Below, in pieces: positions 26,901 through 37,077 of a DNA stretch of 64,000 bases (position 1 is the first letter of the stretch; the number at the start of each line of letters is the position of its first letter). The translations under genes were made by a program, and so were the position numbers. Source of the DNA: Pseudomonas hefeiensis (lineage in GTDB: Bacteria > Pseudomonadota > Gammaproteobacteria > Pseudomonadales > Pseudomonadaceae); the NCBI RefSeq assembly GCF_030687835.1, contig NZ_CP117449.1, positions 5,957,001 to 6,021,000 on the forward strand, in the 5' to 3' direction. The notes below the pieces were generated by a model. That model was not told the DNA's origin. It saw nothing but the letters and a program-made list of their open reading frames with translations, and made no database searches.

Positions 26901-29809
26901 AGCAAGGCTTCGCAGAGCTCGTCCACCGGGTGCAAGTCGGCCAGGTGCGCGCCTTCGCCGAGGGTGGTCAGCTCGTCCAGCAGTGCACTGAGTTCCTGGC
27001 CTTCGCCGGGGTGCTGCTGCCAACGGCGCAACAGGTTCTCGGCGTCAAGCAGGATGTCCATGCCCTGGGCGAGGAAGTTGTTGATCAGTTGTGGATCGCG
27101 CTTGGTCCGCAAGCCTTTGTCCGGTGCACTGAGGGCCGCTTGCAGGCGCTCGGCCAGCAGCGTTTGGGTTCGCTGGATCAGCTCTTCGGCGCCGGGAATC
27201 GGCGCCAGGGGGGCGTCGTGTAACTGACGCAAGCCCAGGCGCAACAGGCCCTCGGCTTCCAGCAGCAATTCAGTTTCATCAAGGTCGAGGGCGATCAGGT
27301 GCGCCTTGTATTCCCGGGCCAACTGGTCCATCGCGCCGGCCAGTTCGGCAATCGGCAACACGCCGGCCATTGATGCGCTGCCCTTGAGGGTATGCAAGGC
27401 TCGCTGCAATTCGTCGCTGGCTTGCAACGGCAAGTGTTCGGCAGCCTGGTCGAGAAAGCGATTGAGGCTGGCAAGGTGACCCTGGGCTTCGTTACCGAAT
27501 ATCTTCAGCAACAACGGGTCGAGGGCGGCGACATCCTGTGCGTCTTCGTCGTCGCCACCCTTTGCCAGCACATGGGCACGGGCGGCCAAACGGTCGACAT
27601 CGTCGCGCTGACGCTGGCGGCTGTCTGCAAATTCGCTCACCAGGGCCGGTAGCAACTGCACCGTGTCATCCAGCAACTGCCGGACCGCAGCACTTGGCTC
27701 AACGCTGCGCTCCAGCACCCGGTTGAGCAGGTTTTCCACGGCCCAAGCCAGCTCACCCAAAACCAGCGCCCGCACCATCCGACCACTGCCCTTGAGGGTA
27801 TGGAAAGCCCGACGCAGTTCAGCCAGGGCGCCGTGGTCGTCCGGGTGAGCGGACCAACGCGGCAGGTATTCGCGCAGAACGTCGAGCACCTCGTCGGTTT
27901 CCTCAAGGAAGACCTCGCGCAGCTCGTCGTCCACCGGATGCTCGTCCAGCGGCGGCGGCAGCAGGCTACCCGGCGTGCTCCTGGCCGGCGGGTTGACCGC
28001 CGAGACCGGGCTGGCCAGCACTTGAGCCAAAGACTGCACGGTCTGCGGGTCATCGAGCTCCTGCAAGTCTTGCATGACCTGGGCTTCGTTGGGGCTCAGT
28101 ACATCGTCAAGCAACGGCACACGGGCTTCGTCGGGGAAATAACCGAGGGCGCCCAGGCTCCGTTCGACCACGTCCAACAAGGGTTCGCCGAGCGTTTCCG
28201 GGTCTTCGTTCAAACGCTCCAGGTAGTATTCAAGGCCGCTTATCACATCGGCCAGGTGATCAAGCTCTTCCCAACCCGGCTGGGCGTGGTCCAACAGCAG
28301 ATGTTCACGGATGAAACCGTTGCAGGCCTCCACCAGGCTGGCGGCCCGGCTCAGGGGGATCATCGCCAGCGCGCCGCGCACCTGGGTCAGCAACGCCGGT
28401 AGCGCTTGCAGTTGTTCGCTGTTCCAGTCGGCGTCGATGTAGTCGACGATCATGTCCTTGGCCTGTTGCAGGCAGGTGTGGGCTTCCTTGATGACAATCT
28501 GGTGGATCTGGGTCAGGTCGGTGGTGGGCAGGTGGCTGTCTTCAGGGCTCTCGGGCTCGACGGTGCCGACCATGCCGGCCAGGGTGGCCTCGACGTAGAG
28601 CAAGGCCCCGGCGACATCCATGAGCGTCGCGTCATCCGGCTCGCGATGACCTTGGGCGAGGCTCAGGACTACCGCCAATTGATCGATGATCACTTTTCGC
28701 GGCTGACCGAAGCCAAGCACCGCCAGGGTGTCAGCGATCTGTCGCAGGGGTGCCAGCAAGCTGTCCAGCTCAGAGGCGTGCTGGCGGTCACTGCGCACGA
28801 ACAGGTCGAGCCGCTCCTTGACCCGCACCAGTTCTTCACAGAGTGCGGCGAGCACCGAGCGCATGGCATCACGGTCCGGTCCGGCCAGGCGTGCGCGTTC
28901 TTCGTCGACCATGGCGCTGTCGGGCAGCGCGTCGTCCAGTGAGTAGCGTTCTTTCATGATCTGCATCTGCCCGCTGGGATGTTCGGCCTTGGCAATATAG
29001 AACAACAAACTTGTTAGCAACTGTGGCGGCGCCGGTTGATTGATGCCTTGCATGCCCTGGTCCAACAGTCGCTTGAGTTCCTTGTCCGCCTCCTTGAACA
29101 GGCTGCGCAACGCCGGGCTATTGGCGATACGCCCCTCGCGCATGCCTTCGACCAGCGCCGACGCCACCTGCCACAACGCATTGAGCGGTGCTGCGGCGCA
29201 CAACCCTTCCAGGCGATGGAAGACCTTGGCCAGGTAGCCTAAATGGGTGGCGTCGCCCTGTTCGCGCAACAGGCCCACCAGGGCCACTTGCAGGGTCTGG
29301 CGCAATTTGCGCAAAGTGCTTGGCAGGTCCGGCGGCTCGAGTCGCTTCAAGGCCTCGTCGCTGAGTGGCGCGATCTGCGGCAACTCAGGACTGAACAGGC
29401 TGGTCTCCGACAACAGGCTCTCACCCCGGGCGCTGCGCAAATCATTGATCAATGGCAGCACCACCAACGGCAGGTCGCGGCGGGCGCCCTGTATGCGGTC
29501 CAGATAGATCGGCAACTGCCCAAGGGCCTGGCTCAACAGGCTGATGGCTTCGTCGCGATGGGCGATGCGGTTGTCCTGCAGGGCGACGCACAGCTGTTCC
29601 ATCTCCTCGGCCAGCAGCGCCGCGCCATAGAACTCGACCATCTGCAGGCCGCCATGCACCTGGTGGATGCAAGCCAGGCATTGCGCGAGGGCATCCGCCG
29701 CCTGCGGGTCGTCCACCAGGCGGTTGAGGGCCAGATGGGCCTGCTTCAGCGTTTCGGCAATCTCGCCCTTGACCCACTCCAGAGCCACATAGTCGTGCCG
29801 ATCACCCAT
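23898..29809 (-). pseudogene. chpA: Giant chemotaxis histidine kinase ChpA, two frameshifts in this sequence
   Basis: Would encode about 1970 aa: an N-terminal array of HPt-like modules (the clear ones carry HTLKGSGRM, HTLKGSAS and, twice, HTLKGGARM; others are degenerate, e.g. LTTLGEGAH), then dimerisation, ATPase (RNAVDHGL, DDGAGVPLEA), a CheW-like domain, and a receiver with MLLDIEMPRMDG. It starts at 29809 (MGDRHDYVALEWV). The frame breaks twice. An extra A (T on the coding strand) at 26738-26739 interrupts ALRGL-LQESLD, and an extra C (G) in CCCC 26483-26486 interrupts SLQR-DLHTLKGG. Between them the third frame encodes conserved-looking sequence (DIASIFLEEAQDILESA). Removing both bases restores one ORF. 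Either true inactivation or sequencing error. Confidence 0.85.
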
Positions 29810-29861
29810 AACCACTCCAATCAGGAGAACACACCACCACTGCGGGGAAGGGATTTCTCTG

Positions 29862-29947
29862 TTGGAGCAAAGCTTGCTTGCGATGCAGGCGCCGCGGTTC
29901 CCGAAGTACCGCGTTATCTTCATCGCGGGCAAGCCTTGCTCCCACAG
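29862..29947. repeat. REP pair between chpA and pilJ
   Basis: GTTGGAGCAAAGCTTGCTTGC (degenerate, 29861) and inverted ATCGCGGGCAAGCCTTGCTCC near 29922-29942. It abuts the pilJ stop codon inside the operon. Confidence 0.8.
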
Positions 29948-32005
29948 TCACACTTTTCCCTCATCAACAGCCGCCGCCGGCAAAGTAAAACCCGACACCG
30001 AACGACGCAACTGACTGGCCATTTTCGCCAGGTTGCCGATGCTTTCGGCGGTGGCGGTAGAGCCGGACGAGGTCTGGCTGGTGATTTGCTGGATCACGTT
30101 CATCGTCAAGGAAATCTGTCCCGCCGAGGTGGTCTGTTGCTGCGCCGCGTTGGAAATGCTCTGGATCAGCGCCGCCAGGGTTTTGGACACGCCTTCGATC
30201 TCTTCCAGGGCTACCCCGGCATCCTGGGCCAGCCGGGCGCCGCGCACTACTTCGGTGGTGGTCTGCTCCATGGAAATCACCGCCTCGTTGGTGTCAGCCT
30301 GAATCGCCCGCACCAGGGTCTCGATTTGCCGGGTCGCCGCCGAAGAGCGCTCCGCCAGCCGCTGCACTTCATCGGCCACTACCGCGAAACCGCGCCCGGC
30401 ATCACCGGCCATGGACGCCTGGATCGCGGCGTTGAGGGCGAGGATGTTGGTCTGGTCGGCAATGTCATCGATCAGGCTGACAATGTCGCCGATTTCCTGA
30501 GATGACTCACCCAGGCGTTTGATGCGCTTGGCCGTGTCCTGGATCTGCTCGCGAATGTTGTCCATGCCATGAATGGTGTTATGCACCACCTCGTTGCCCT
30601 TGTTGGCGATCTCCACGGAGCGCTCGGCCACCGCCGACGACTCGGCGGCATTGGCCGAGACCTGATCGATGGACTGGGCCATTTCATTGATTGAAGTCGA
30701 CGCTTCGGATATCTGCTGGGCCTGATGCTCGGAGGCCTGCGCCAGGTGCATGGCCGTCGCCTGGGTTTCCTGCACCGCAGCGGCGACCTGGCCGGCGGTG
30801 AGGTTGATGGTGGCCACGAGGTCACGCAGTTGGTCCACCGAATAATTGATGGAATCGGCGATGGTGCCGGTGAAGTCTTCGGTAACCGAGGCGGTGACGG
30901 TCAGGTCGCCATCGGCCAGGTCTTCGATCTCGTCCAGCAGGCGCATGATCGCGTTCTGGTTACGCTCGTTCTTTTCTGCGGTTTCACGCAACTGACGGTT
31001 GGTCTCGCGGACCATCACCAGTCCGATCAGGATGATCGACATCAGCGCCAACAGACCCAGCACATAGCCGCCAATGGCGTTTGTAGAACGTCCGCCGGCC
31101 AGGTTTTCGAACGCGGTGGCCAGGTGTGAAGCTTCGTCCAGCAAGGTTTGCGACAGATTGAAAATGTTGCCTGCCGACTCGCGGACCTTGAACAGCTCAG
31201 GAGAGGTTTCGAGGATTTCGTCCACCGAGCCGGAGACGAATTCGAAGAGTTCGCTGATCTCACTCAGGCGGGCCCGGGCATCGCGGTCCTGTACCTGGGA
31301 GATCTTCAAGGCCGGGTCACCTTGCGACATGCCATTGAGCACCTGACCAAAACGTGCGGCATCGCGGCCAAAGGTATCGGCGGCCTGGCTGGCGTTTTCA
31401 TCCCCCGCCAGCACGGTGTTCACCGCACCGAGAATCCGTTCGGCCAGCAACGACTGGCGCTGGGCCATAGCGACCTGCGCGGCAGGCGCGCCGCGTTGCA
31501 GGAGGATTTCGACGACTTTTTCGTACTCGACCTGCAATTGCGGCACGGTTTCGGCGAGGGTCGCCGCCACCTGATGCAGCGACAGCACGGTCTGTTCGCT
31601 GGACAGGATGGCATCAGTGTTCTTGAGCAGGCGCTCCCAGTCCAGCTGTACCGCACGCATCTGCGGACGCAGGGCCGCAGGTGCCGGTGGCAGGCCGGTC
31701 ACCGGGTCGCCCTGCTTCAGGTAGCCCCAGCGCTGGGCGAAATCATTGCGTGCCTCGCTCAGCAACTTGAACGCTGCGGCCTTGCCGGCGGCAGCCTCGG
31801 TGGCGTTCTTGGCAATGCGCTGGGACAGCACCCGCAACTCACCGGCATGGCCGATGTACTGCTTGTCGTAGTTGGACTGGGTGTTGAGGTAAGCGAAGTT
31901 GGCGAACAGCAGCATGATGAAGACAATCAGCGCGACAAACAGCACGATGATCTGCGAACGACTGCGCGACGCTTCCAGAGGCTTGCCTGTATTTGCTTTG
32001 ATCAT
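29948..32005 (-). CDS. pilJ: Type IV pilus chemoreceptor PilJ
   Basis: Methyl-accepting chemotaxis protein (685 aa) of the Pil-Chp pathway. TM1 spans about residues 18-38 ([16 protein letters not shown]); a long periplasmic sensor region follows; TM2 is [21 protein letters not shown]; then HAMP and the cytoplasmic coiled coil with the hairpin tip [18 protein letters not shown] use ATG 32005, since the frame above it reads REP sequence. It signals through PilI and ChpA to PilG and PilH. pilK, the methyltransferase gene that follows pilJ in P. aeruginosa, is absent. Confidence 0.95.
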   Translation of the reverse strand: MIKANTGKPLEASRSRSQIIVLFVALIVFIMLLFANFAYLNTQSNYDKQYIGHAGELRVLSQRIAKNATEAAAGKAAAFKLLSEARNDFAQRWGYLKQGDPVTGLPPAPAALRPQMRAVQLDWERLLKNTDAILSSEQTVLSLHQVAATLAETVPQLQVEYEKVVEILLQRGAPAAQVAMAQRQSLLAERILGAVNTVLAGDENASQAADTFGRDAARFGQVLNGMSQGDPALKISQVQDRDARARLSEISELFEFVSGSVDEILETSPELFKVRESAGNIFNLSQTLLDEASHLATAFENLAGGRSTNAIGGYVLGLLALMSIILIGLVMVRETNRQLRETAEKNERNQNAIMRLLDEIEDLADGDLTVTASVTEDFTGTIADSINYSVDQLRDLVATINLTAGQVAAAVQETQATAMHLAQASEHQAQQISEASTSINEMAQSIDQVSANAAESSAVAERSVEIANKGNEVVHNTIHGMDNIREQIQDTAKRIKRLGESSQEIGDIVSLIDDIADQTNILALNAAIQASMAGDAGRGFAVVADEVQRLAERSSAATRQIETLVRAIQADTNEAVISMEQTTTEVVRGARLAQDAGVALEEIEGVSKTLAALIQSISNAAQQQTTSAGQISLTMNVIQQITSQTSSGSTATAESIGNLAKMASQLRRSVSGFTLPAAAVDEGKV

Positions 32006-32096
32006 CGGTTCTCGCCTGTACTGCCCAATCCAACCTACTTGCCGCTGCCAACTGTAAGCAAGCCTGTGTAGTGCAGTCTGCTCAATCAGTGTGACT

Positions 32097-32213
32097 CTGT
32101 GGGAGCAAGGCTTGCCCGCGATGAAAACGCCTCGGCCTCTTGAGGACCGCAGCGCCTGGATCGCGAGCAAGCTTTGCTCCCACAAAGCCCGCTCCCGCTG
32201 ACTCGCTCCCACA
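32097..32213. repeat. REP pair between pilJ and pilI
   Basis: CTGTGGGAGCAAGGCTTGCCC at 32097 and inverted ATCGCGAGCAAGCTTTGCTCC near 32160. It is followed by extra CGCTCCC fragments to 32213, including an AGCCCGCTCCC site of the type used by the IS110 elements. Confidence 0.85.
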
Positions 32214-32233
32214 AGGGACCGTGCGGCATCTCG

Positions 32234-32773
32234 TCAAACAGCTACATCCATGAACCCCGGCGACTGCGCCAGGGCAAACGGGCTGAACACCTGCCACTGC
32301 CGCTCGCCGCGAAACCGACCTTTGACGAAGACCGCCTCCGGGCCGTCAAGGTCGTCCATCAGCGTCGGCTCCAGGCTGTCTTGGGCAAAATGCTGCAATC
32401 CGAGGACTTCATCCACCAGCAACCCGGTAAAGATCTCGTCGTGATCGACCACCAGCACCCGCCGCTGCTTGCGCACGCTCGACAGCTCATGGCCGAAGAA
32501 ACCGCACACATCCATCAACGGCAACAAGCGCCCGCGCAGATTAGCCACTCCGCGAACCCACGGCTTGACCCCGGGCAAATGTGTGTAGCGCGGCTCGTGC
32601 AGCACTTCGCTGACTTCGCCCATCGGCGCCACGTACCAGTGCTCACCCAAGCGAAAGCCGATGCCGCTCCAACCGGCGCGGTGGGTCGGTTGTGACGGCA
32701 GGTCCGCCCCCAGCAGCCGGCAACGCCGGTCGATCTGCAGGAGCAGTTCGAATGCGGTCAGGGATTGGCTCAT
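32234..32773 (-). CDS. pilI: CheW-like coupling protein PilI
   Basis: A 179-aa CheW-domain protein linking the receptor PilJ to kinase ChpA. Recognisable parts are LGEHWYVAPMGEVSEVL, WVRGVANLRGRLLPLMDV and VDEVLGLQHF. It starts at ATG 32773, 10 nt after the pilH stop, in operon pilG-pilH-pilI-pilJ-chpA-chpC. Confidence 0.94.
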   Translation of the reverse strand: MSQSLTAFELLLQIDRRCRLLGADLPSQPTHRAGWSGIGFRLGEHWYVAPMGEVSEVLHEPRYTHLPGVKPWVRGVANLRGRLLPLMDVCGFFGHELSSVRKQRRVLVVDHDEIFTGLLVDEVLGLQHFAQDSLEPTLMDDLDGPEAVFVKGRFRGERQWQVFSPFALAQSPGFMDVAV

Positions 32774-32783
32774 GGCCCCGTCA

Positions 32784-33149
32784 TCAACCCGCCAGCACGT
32801 TGTTCAGGGTCTTGATCAGGGTTTCTTCGTCCACCGGTTTGGTCAGGTAATCCTTCGCGCCTTGGCGAGTGCCCCAAACCTTGTCGGTGTCCTGATCCTT
32901 GGTGGTGATGATGATCACCGGGATGTGGCCGGTGTCCGGGTCCTTGGTCAATTGGCGCGTGGCCTGAAAACCGTTGAGGCCAGGCATGACGATGTCCATC
33001 AGGACCGCGTCGGGTTTTTCCTGGCGGGCCAGAGCCACGCCGTCGGCGCCGTTTTCGGCCTTCAGGACCTGGTGGCCGTGCTTTTCCAGCATGCCGGTCA
33101 GTTTGTACATTTCAGTCGGCGAATCATCGACGATCAGAATTCGTGCCAT
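32784..33149 (-). CDS. pilH: Response regulator PilH
   Basis: Single-domain CheY-like receiver of 121 aa. Acidic pocket D8/D9 (ILIVDD), phospho-acceptor D52 in VLMDIVMPG, and the switch lysine in YLTKP. PilH is the brake or phosphate sink of the Pil-Chp system in P. aeruginosa. Start at 33149; the upstream GTG frame adds only four residues. Confidence 0.94.
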   Translation of the reverse strand: MARILIVDDSPTEMYKLTGMLEKHGHQVLKAENGADGVALARQEKPDAVLMDIVMPGLNGFQATRQLTKDPDTGHIPVIIITTKDQDTDKVWGTRQGAKDYLTKPVDEETLIKTLNNVLAG

Positions 33150-33197
33150 GGTGTTCCCCATTTTTCGTTGACCCCCAGGCCCGATGGCCGAGCGTCA

Positions 33198-33626
33198 TTA
33201 ATGTGCCTGGTGCGGCTGGACAGCGGCAAAGCCCGGAACAAGAGCCTGTATCGCGCCCAGCAATTCTTCCTTGCTGAAAGGCTTGGTCAAAAACTGATCG
33301 GAGCCGACGATGCGCCCCTTGGCCTTGTCGAACAAACCGTCCCGGGACGACAACATGATCACCGGCGTGGCCTTAAAAACACTATTGTTCTTGATCAGGG
33401 CGCAGGTCTGGTAACCGTCCAGGCGCGGCATCATGATGTCGACAAAGATAATGCCCGGATGATGGTCGGCGATCTTGGCCAGGGCATCGAAGCCGTCGAC
33501 AGCCGTGATGACCTCACAACCGACGTTGCGCAACAAGGTCTCGGCGGTGCGACGGATGGTCTTCGAGTCGTCGATGACCATGACCTTCAAGGCGCTGGGT
33601 TGCTGCTGCGTAAGATGCTCTGCCAT
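33198..33626 (-). CDS. pilG: Response regulator PilG
   Basis: CheY-like receiver of 142 aa with a short N-terminal extension; acidic pair D19/D20 and phospho-acceptor D63 in IIFVDIMMP. PilG promotes pilus extension and raises cAMP in P. aeruginosa. It is the first gene of the Pil-Chp operon, divergent from gshB; the 223-bp gap to gshB should hold both promoters. Start at ATG 33626 (MAEHLTQQQPSALKVMVIDD). Confidence 0.95.
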   Translation of the reverse strand: MAEHLTQQQPSALKVMVIDDSKTIRRTAETLLRNVGCEVITAVDGFDALAKIADHHPGIIFVDIMMPRLDGYQTCALIKNNSVFKATPVIMLSSRDGLFDKAKGRIVGSDQFLTKPFSKEELLGAIQALVPGFAAVQPHQAH

Positions 33627-33849
33627 TGCCACTGCAAACCGGTTTTTAACGCGTAAGTGTGAACGACAGCGCAAACCCTTGATGTTCAAGGCCCGCACGT
33701 CACATGCCAGCCTTTTTAGCACAGTCTCCATCGCCGATCTATCGGCCGCTCGGCACAGTGGTTTTTCCTTGACCGCCAATCTTCCGGGCGCCACTCTGAC
33801 GCCACTTTTTCACACCATTTGTGCCCATCAATTTTCGAGGAACCAAGCC

Positions 33850-34803
33850 ATGAGCGTACGCGTCGGCATTGTCATGGACCCTATCGCCCGCATTTCCTAT
33901 AAAAAGGATAGCTCGCTGGCCATGCTGCTGGCCGCTCAGAAACGCGGCTGGGAGCTGTTCTACATGGAGCAGCGCGACCTCTACCAGGCCGAAGGCCAGG
34001 CACGGGCGCGGATGAAGCCGCTGAAAGTCTTCGCCAACCCCGAAAAATGGTTTGAACTGGGCACCGAAAGCGATGCGCTGCTCAGCGACCTGGACGTGAT
34101 CCTCATGCGCAAGGATCCGCCGTTCGACATGGAGTTCGTGTATTCCACCTACTTGCTGGAGCAGGCCGAAAACGCCGGTGTGCTGGTGGTCAACAAACCC
34201 CAGAGCCTGCGCGACTGCAATGAAAAGCTGTTCGCCACGCTGTTCCCGCAATGCACGCCGCCCACCATTGTCAGCCGTCGCCCGGACGTACTGCGTGAAT
34301 TCGCCGACCATCACGGCGACGTGATCCTCAAGCCCCTGGACGGCATGGGCGGCTCCTCAATCTTCCGTCACACCGCCGGCCACCCCAACCTGTCGGTGAT
34401 CCTGGAAACCCTGACCTTGCACGGTCAGCAGCAGATCATGATCCAGGGTTACCTGCCGGCCATCGTCGATGGCGACAAGCGCATCCTGATGATCGACGGC
34501 GAACCGGTGGACTATTGCCTGGCGCGCATTCCCGCGGCCGGCGAAACCCGCGGCAATCTGGCGGCCGGCGGGCGTGGCGAGGCGCGTCCGTTGACTGAAA
34601 AGGACCGCTGGATCGCGGCCCAGGTCGGCCCGACCCTGCGGGAGAAAGGCCTGCTGTTCGTGGGCCTGGACGTGATCGGCGAGCACCTGACGGAAATCAA
34701 CGTCACCAGCCCGACCTGCATCCGCGAGATCGACAACGCCTTCGGCACCGACATCGGCGCGATGCTGATGGATGCCATCGATCAGAAGCTCAAGGCTCGT
34801 TGA
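33850..34803 (+). CDS. gshB: Glutathione synthetase
   Basis: ATP-grasp enzyme of 317 aa joining gamma-glutamylcysteine and glycine. It starts at 33850 (MSVRVGIVMDPI); GAGG is 9 nt upstream. Family motifs: DPIARISYKKDSS, LRKDPPFDMEFVYSTY, ILKPLDGMGGSSIF (ATP loop), and GLDVIGEHLTEINVTSPTCIREI near the C-terminus. The divergent pilG and the tonB gene downstream match PAO1 order. Confidence 0.97.
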   Translation: MSVRVGIVMDPIARISYKKDSSLAMLLAAQKRGWELFYMEQRDLYQAEGQARARMKPLKVFANPEKWFELGTESDALLSDLDVILMRKDPPFDMEFVYSTYLLEQAENAGVLVVNKPQSLRDCNEKLFATLFPQCTPPTIVSRRPDVLREFADHHGDVILKPLDGMGGSSIFRHTAGHPNLSVILETLTLHGQQQIMIQGYLPAIVDGDKRILMIDGEPVDYCLARIPAAGETRGNLAAGGRGEARPLTEKDRWIAAQVGPTLREKGLLFVGLDVIGEHLTEINVTSPTCIREIDNAFGTDIGAMLMDAIDQKLKAR

Positions 34804-34880
34804 TCCAGATCCTGCTGAAGGAAACCCACATTGCGTTATCATGCCCGGCCTGAAAAAAACGCGATGTTGGTTTCCTTGCC

Positions 34881-35777
34881 ATGACCCTCCCGTCCGATCT
34901 GCCCCAAGAGCTCGCCCATCGCGGCGTGCGCCCGGCTGATCGTCTCGGTTTTACCCTGTTCCTGGCGGCATTGATCCACTTGGCACTGCTGCTGGGCGTC
35001 GGGTTTGCCACGGTAGACCCCAAACAGATCAGCCAGACCCTGGAAATCACCCTGGCTACTTTCAAAAGCGAAGCCAAGCCACAGAAAGCGGACTTCCTCG
35101 CCCAGGAAAACCAGCAAGGCAGTGGCACCCTGGAAAAAAAGGCCACGCCCAAGACCACCCAGATCGCGCCGTTCCAGGACAATAAGGTGCAAAAGGTCAC
35201 ACCGCCGCCAGCGGCCAAGCCCGAGGTCCGGGAGACGGCGCCCAAGGCAGCCGTGACCACCGTGGCGCCGAAACCGAAAAAAGCCCCGGTCAAAGAAGAG
35301 GTCAGGCCCGACCCCAAACCCAAGGCCCCGCTGCCCACCTTTGACAGCGCCCAACTGTCCAGCGACATCGCCAGCCTGGAAGCCGAGCTGGCCCAGGAAC
35401 AGCAGCTATATGCCAAGCGCCCGCGTATCCACCGCCTGAGCGCCGCCTCGACCATGCGCGACAAGGGCGCCTGGTACAAAGATGAGTGGCGCAAGAAAGT
35501 CGAGCGCATCGGCAATCTCAACTACCCCGACGAAGCCCGGCGCAAGCAGATCTATGGCAACTTGCGGCTGCTGGTCTCGATCAACCGCGACGGCTCGCTG
35601 TATGAAGTGCTGGTGCTGGAGTCCTCCGGCCAGCCATTGCTGGATCAGGCCGCCCAGCGGATCGTACGCCTGGCCGCGCCGTTCGCACCGTTTACCGGGG
35701 ACCTGTCGGACATCGATCGCCTGGAAATCATCCGCACCTGGAAGTTCGCCCGGGGCGATCGCCTCTCCAGCAACTGA
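34881..35777 (+). CDS. tonB3: TonB-type energy transducer (TonB3-like)
   Basis: A 298-aa inner-membrane-anchored protein. The helix is about residues 23-43 (GFTLFLAALIHLALLLGV). A Lys/Pro/Ala-rich periplasmic linker (PPPAAKPEV..., APKPKKAPVKEE) spans about 80-150, then a short helical stretch, and the C-terminal TonB domain (about 205-290) with YPDEARRKQIYGNLRLLVSINRDG. It is syntenic with PA0406 tonB3, which is needed for twitching motility rather than iron uptake, and here too it adjoins the Pil-Chp operon. There is no exbB or exbD nearby. IS110 copy 3 lies just downstream. Confidence 0.88.
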   Translation: MTLPSDLPQELAHRGVRPADRLGFTLFLAALIHLALLLGVGFATVDPKQISQTLEITLATFKSEAKPQKADFLAQENQQGSGTLEKKATPKTTQIAPFQDNKVQKVTPPPAAKPEVRETAPKAAVTTVAPKPKKAPVKEEVRPDPKPKAPLPTFDSAQLSSDIASLEAELAQEQQLYAKRPRIHRLSAASTMRDKGAWYKDEWRKKVERIGNLNYPDEARRKQIYGNLRLLVSINRDGSLYEVLVLESSGQPLLDQAAQRIVRLAAPFAPFTGDLSDIDRLEIIRTWKFARGDRLSSN

Positions 35778-35837
35778 CACGCTTTAATGGTGGACATGGA
35801 GCCTGAACCTGCCGCAGATCCCTTGTGGAAGCCGGCT

Positions 35838-35931
35838 GTGTGGGAGCAAGGATTGCTCGCGATCCAGGCGCTGCGGTCCTCAAGAGACCGCGGCGTTTTC
35901 ATCGCGGGCAAGCCTTGCTCCCACACAGCCC
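35838..35931. repeat. REP pair bordering IS110 copy 3
   Basis: TGTGTGGGAGCAAGGATTGCTC at about 35837 and inverted ATCGCGGGCAAGCCTTGCTCC near 35900. The tail CACACAGCCCG (to 35931) runs directly into the element and is continued after it by CTCCCACA at 37177. Confidence 0.85.
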
Positions 35932-35957
35932 GCTTGTGTCTTGCGCTACGTTTAGAC

Positions 35958-36125
35958 TGAAGGTGAGAGCGGTGGGTGGCAAGCTGAATGCCCGGAGTGC
36001 TTAAAGCACGTGTGGGAGCCCATGCTGCCACTCACCTCTCCACTCTGGTCATTGAGCCCGAACAGTTGAACGAGCCCACCTCGAACAGTTACAAGCGTGG
36101 GCCAAGCCAGAGCGCTCTCACCTTG
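35958..36125 (+). ncRNA. Putative bridge RNA of IS110 copy 3
   Basis: Loop 1 is closed by GUGGGUGGCA/UGCCACUCAC (35971-35980 with 36025-36034). It holds GCCCG (35989-35993) identical to the left target half, a small GUGCU/AGCAC hairpin, then UGUGGGAG (36010-36017), exactly complementary to the right flank CTCCCACA. Loop 2 is closed by CUCUGG/CCAGAG (36042-36047 with 36106-36111). It holds ACAGUUG (36061-36067), identical to the last seven bases of the element, a CGAG/CUCG hairpin, and ACAAG (36090-36094), complementary to the element's first bases CTTGT. Ends are approximate. Confidence 0.8.
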
Positions 36126-36144
36126 AGTGTAAGAGGGTTTGGCC

Positions 36145-37077
36145 ATGTTTTCCTATCCAGCAGGTATTGATGTTTCAAAAGACAGTCTTCAGGTTCAGGT
36201 TGATCTCTTAGATGTTGGGGTGAGTTGCCCTAACGCTGAAGATGATTTTCCTGGATTAATTGGTTGGCTGCTGCTCCATCAGGTCACCCGTGTGTTGTTG
36301 GAAGCCACTGGCGGTTACGAGCGAAACGTCATGAAAGCGCTTCAGGCTGCAGGTTTTGAGGTCATTCGGATCAACCCCTGCCGAGCCAAGAGCTTTGCCA
36401 AAGCAATGGGACAACAAGCTAAAACCGACCCGATAGATGCGCGCCTCCTGGCGCAATTTGCAGCGGTCATCAAATCGGCTAACAGCCGGATCACAAGTGC
36501 CGAACAGGACGACTTGCGCGCACTGGTCCAGCAACGGGAAAACTTTACTCAGCAGAGAGATGACGACAAACGCAGATTTAAAACGGCCTCATCTGAGGCC
36601 GTTAAACCCGCGTTGCAGAGTCATATCGACTACCTGTGCGAAGCCATTAAGTTGATAGAAAAGATGATCCGTCAAAGCGCTGAAAGCCTGGACAGTGAAA
36701 AAGTCACTCGCCTGTGCTCGGTCAAGGGGATCGGTCTCGTCACGGCAGCCAGCGTAATGGCCTATCTTCCAGAGCTCGGCGAGGTTGGGCGACATCAGAT
36801 AGCCGCATTAGCAGGCATCGCCCCCTACAACGACGATAGCGGCACGCACAAAGGCCAACGCCATATCAGCGGCGGTAGGTTCTCCGCCAGGCGCGCTCTG
36901 TACATGGCCTGCTGGTCAGTGATCAGGTATCAGCCTGACTTCAATGCACGCTACAAGGCGCTGCGCGAGAAAGGCAAATGCGCGAAGGTTGCGCTCATCG
37001 CATGTATGCGGATCTTGTTGATACGTCTAAACGCAATGATCCGGGATGGTTCTGAGTGGAAGGGAGACGTCGCGTAG
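36145..37077 (+). CDS. IS110-family transposase (bridge RNA-type recombinase)
   Basis: Intact 310-aa IS110 transposase, clearly more distant from copies 1 and 2 than they are from each other. DEDD domain: GIDVSKD with D9, E53 in LLEATGGYER, D95/D98 in AKTDPIDARLL. The C-terminal domain has SVKGIGLVTAASVMAYLPELG, GIAPYNDDSGTHKGQRHI with the presumed catalytic Ser, and ARRALYMACWS. ATG 36145 has AAGAGGG 7 nt upstream; a TTG two codons earlier is less likely. It lies between tonB3 and algH without damaging either. Confidence 0.95.
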   Translation: MFSYPAGIDVSKDSLQVQVDLLDVGVSCPNAEDDFPGLIGWLLLHQVTRVLLEATGGYERNVMKALQAAGFEVIRINPCRAKSFAKAMGQQAKTDPIDARLLAQFAAVIKSANSRITSAEQDDLRALVQQRENFTQQRDDDKRRFKTASSEAVKPALQSHIDYLCEAIKLIEKMIRQSAESLDSEKVTRLCSVKGIGLVTAASVMAYLPELGEVGRHQIAALAGIAPYNDDSGTHKGQRHISGGRFSARRALYMACWSVIRYQPDFNARYKALREKGKCAKVALIACMRILLIRLNAMIRDGSEWKGDVA

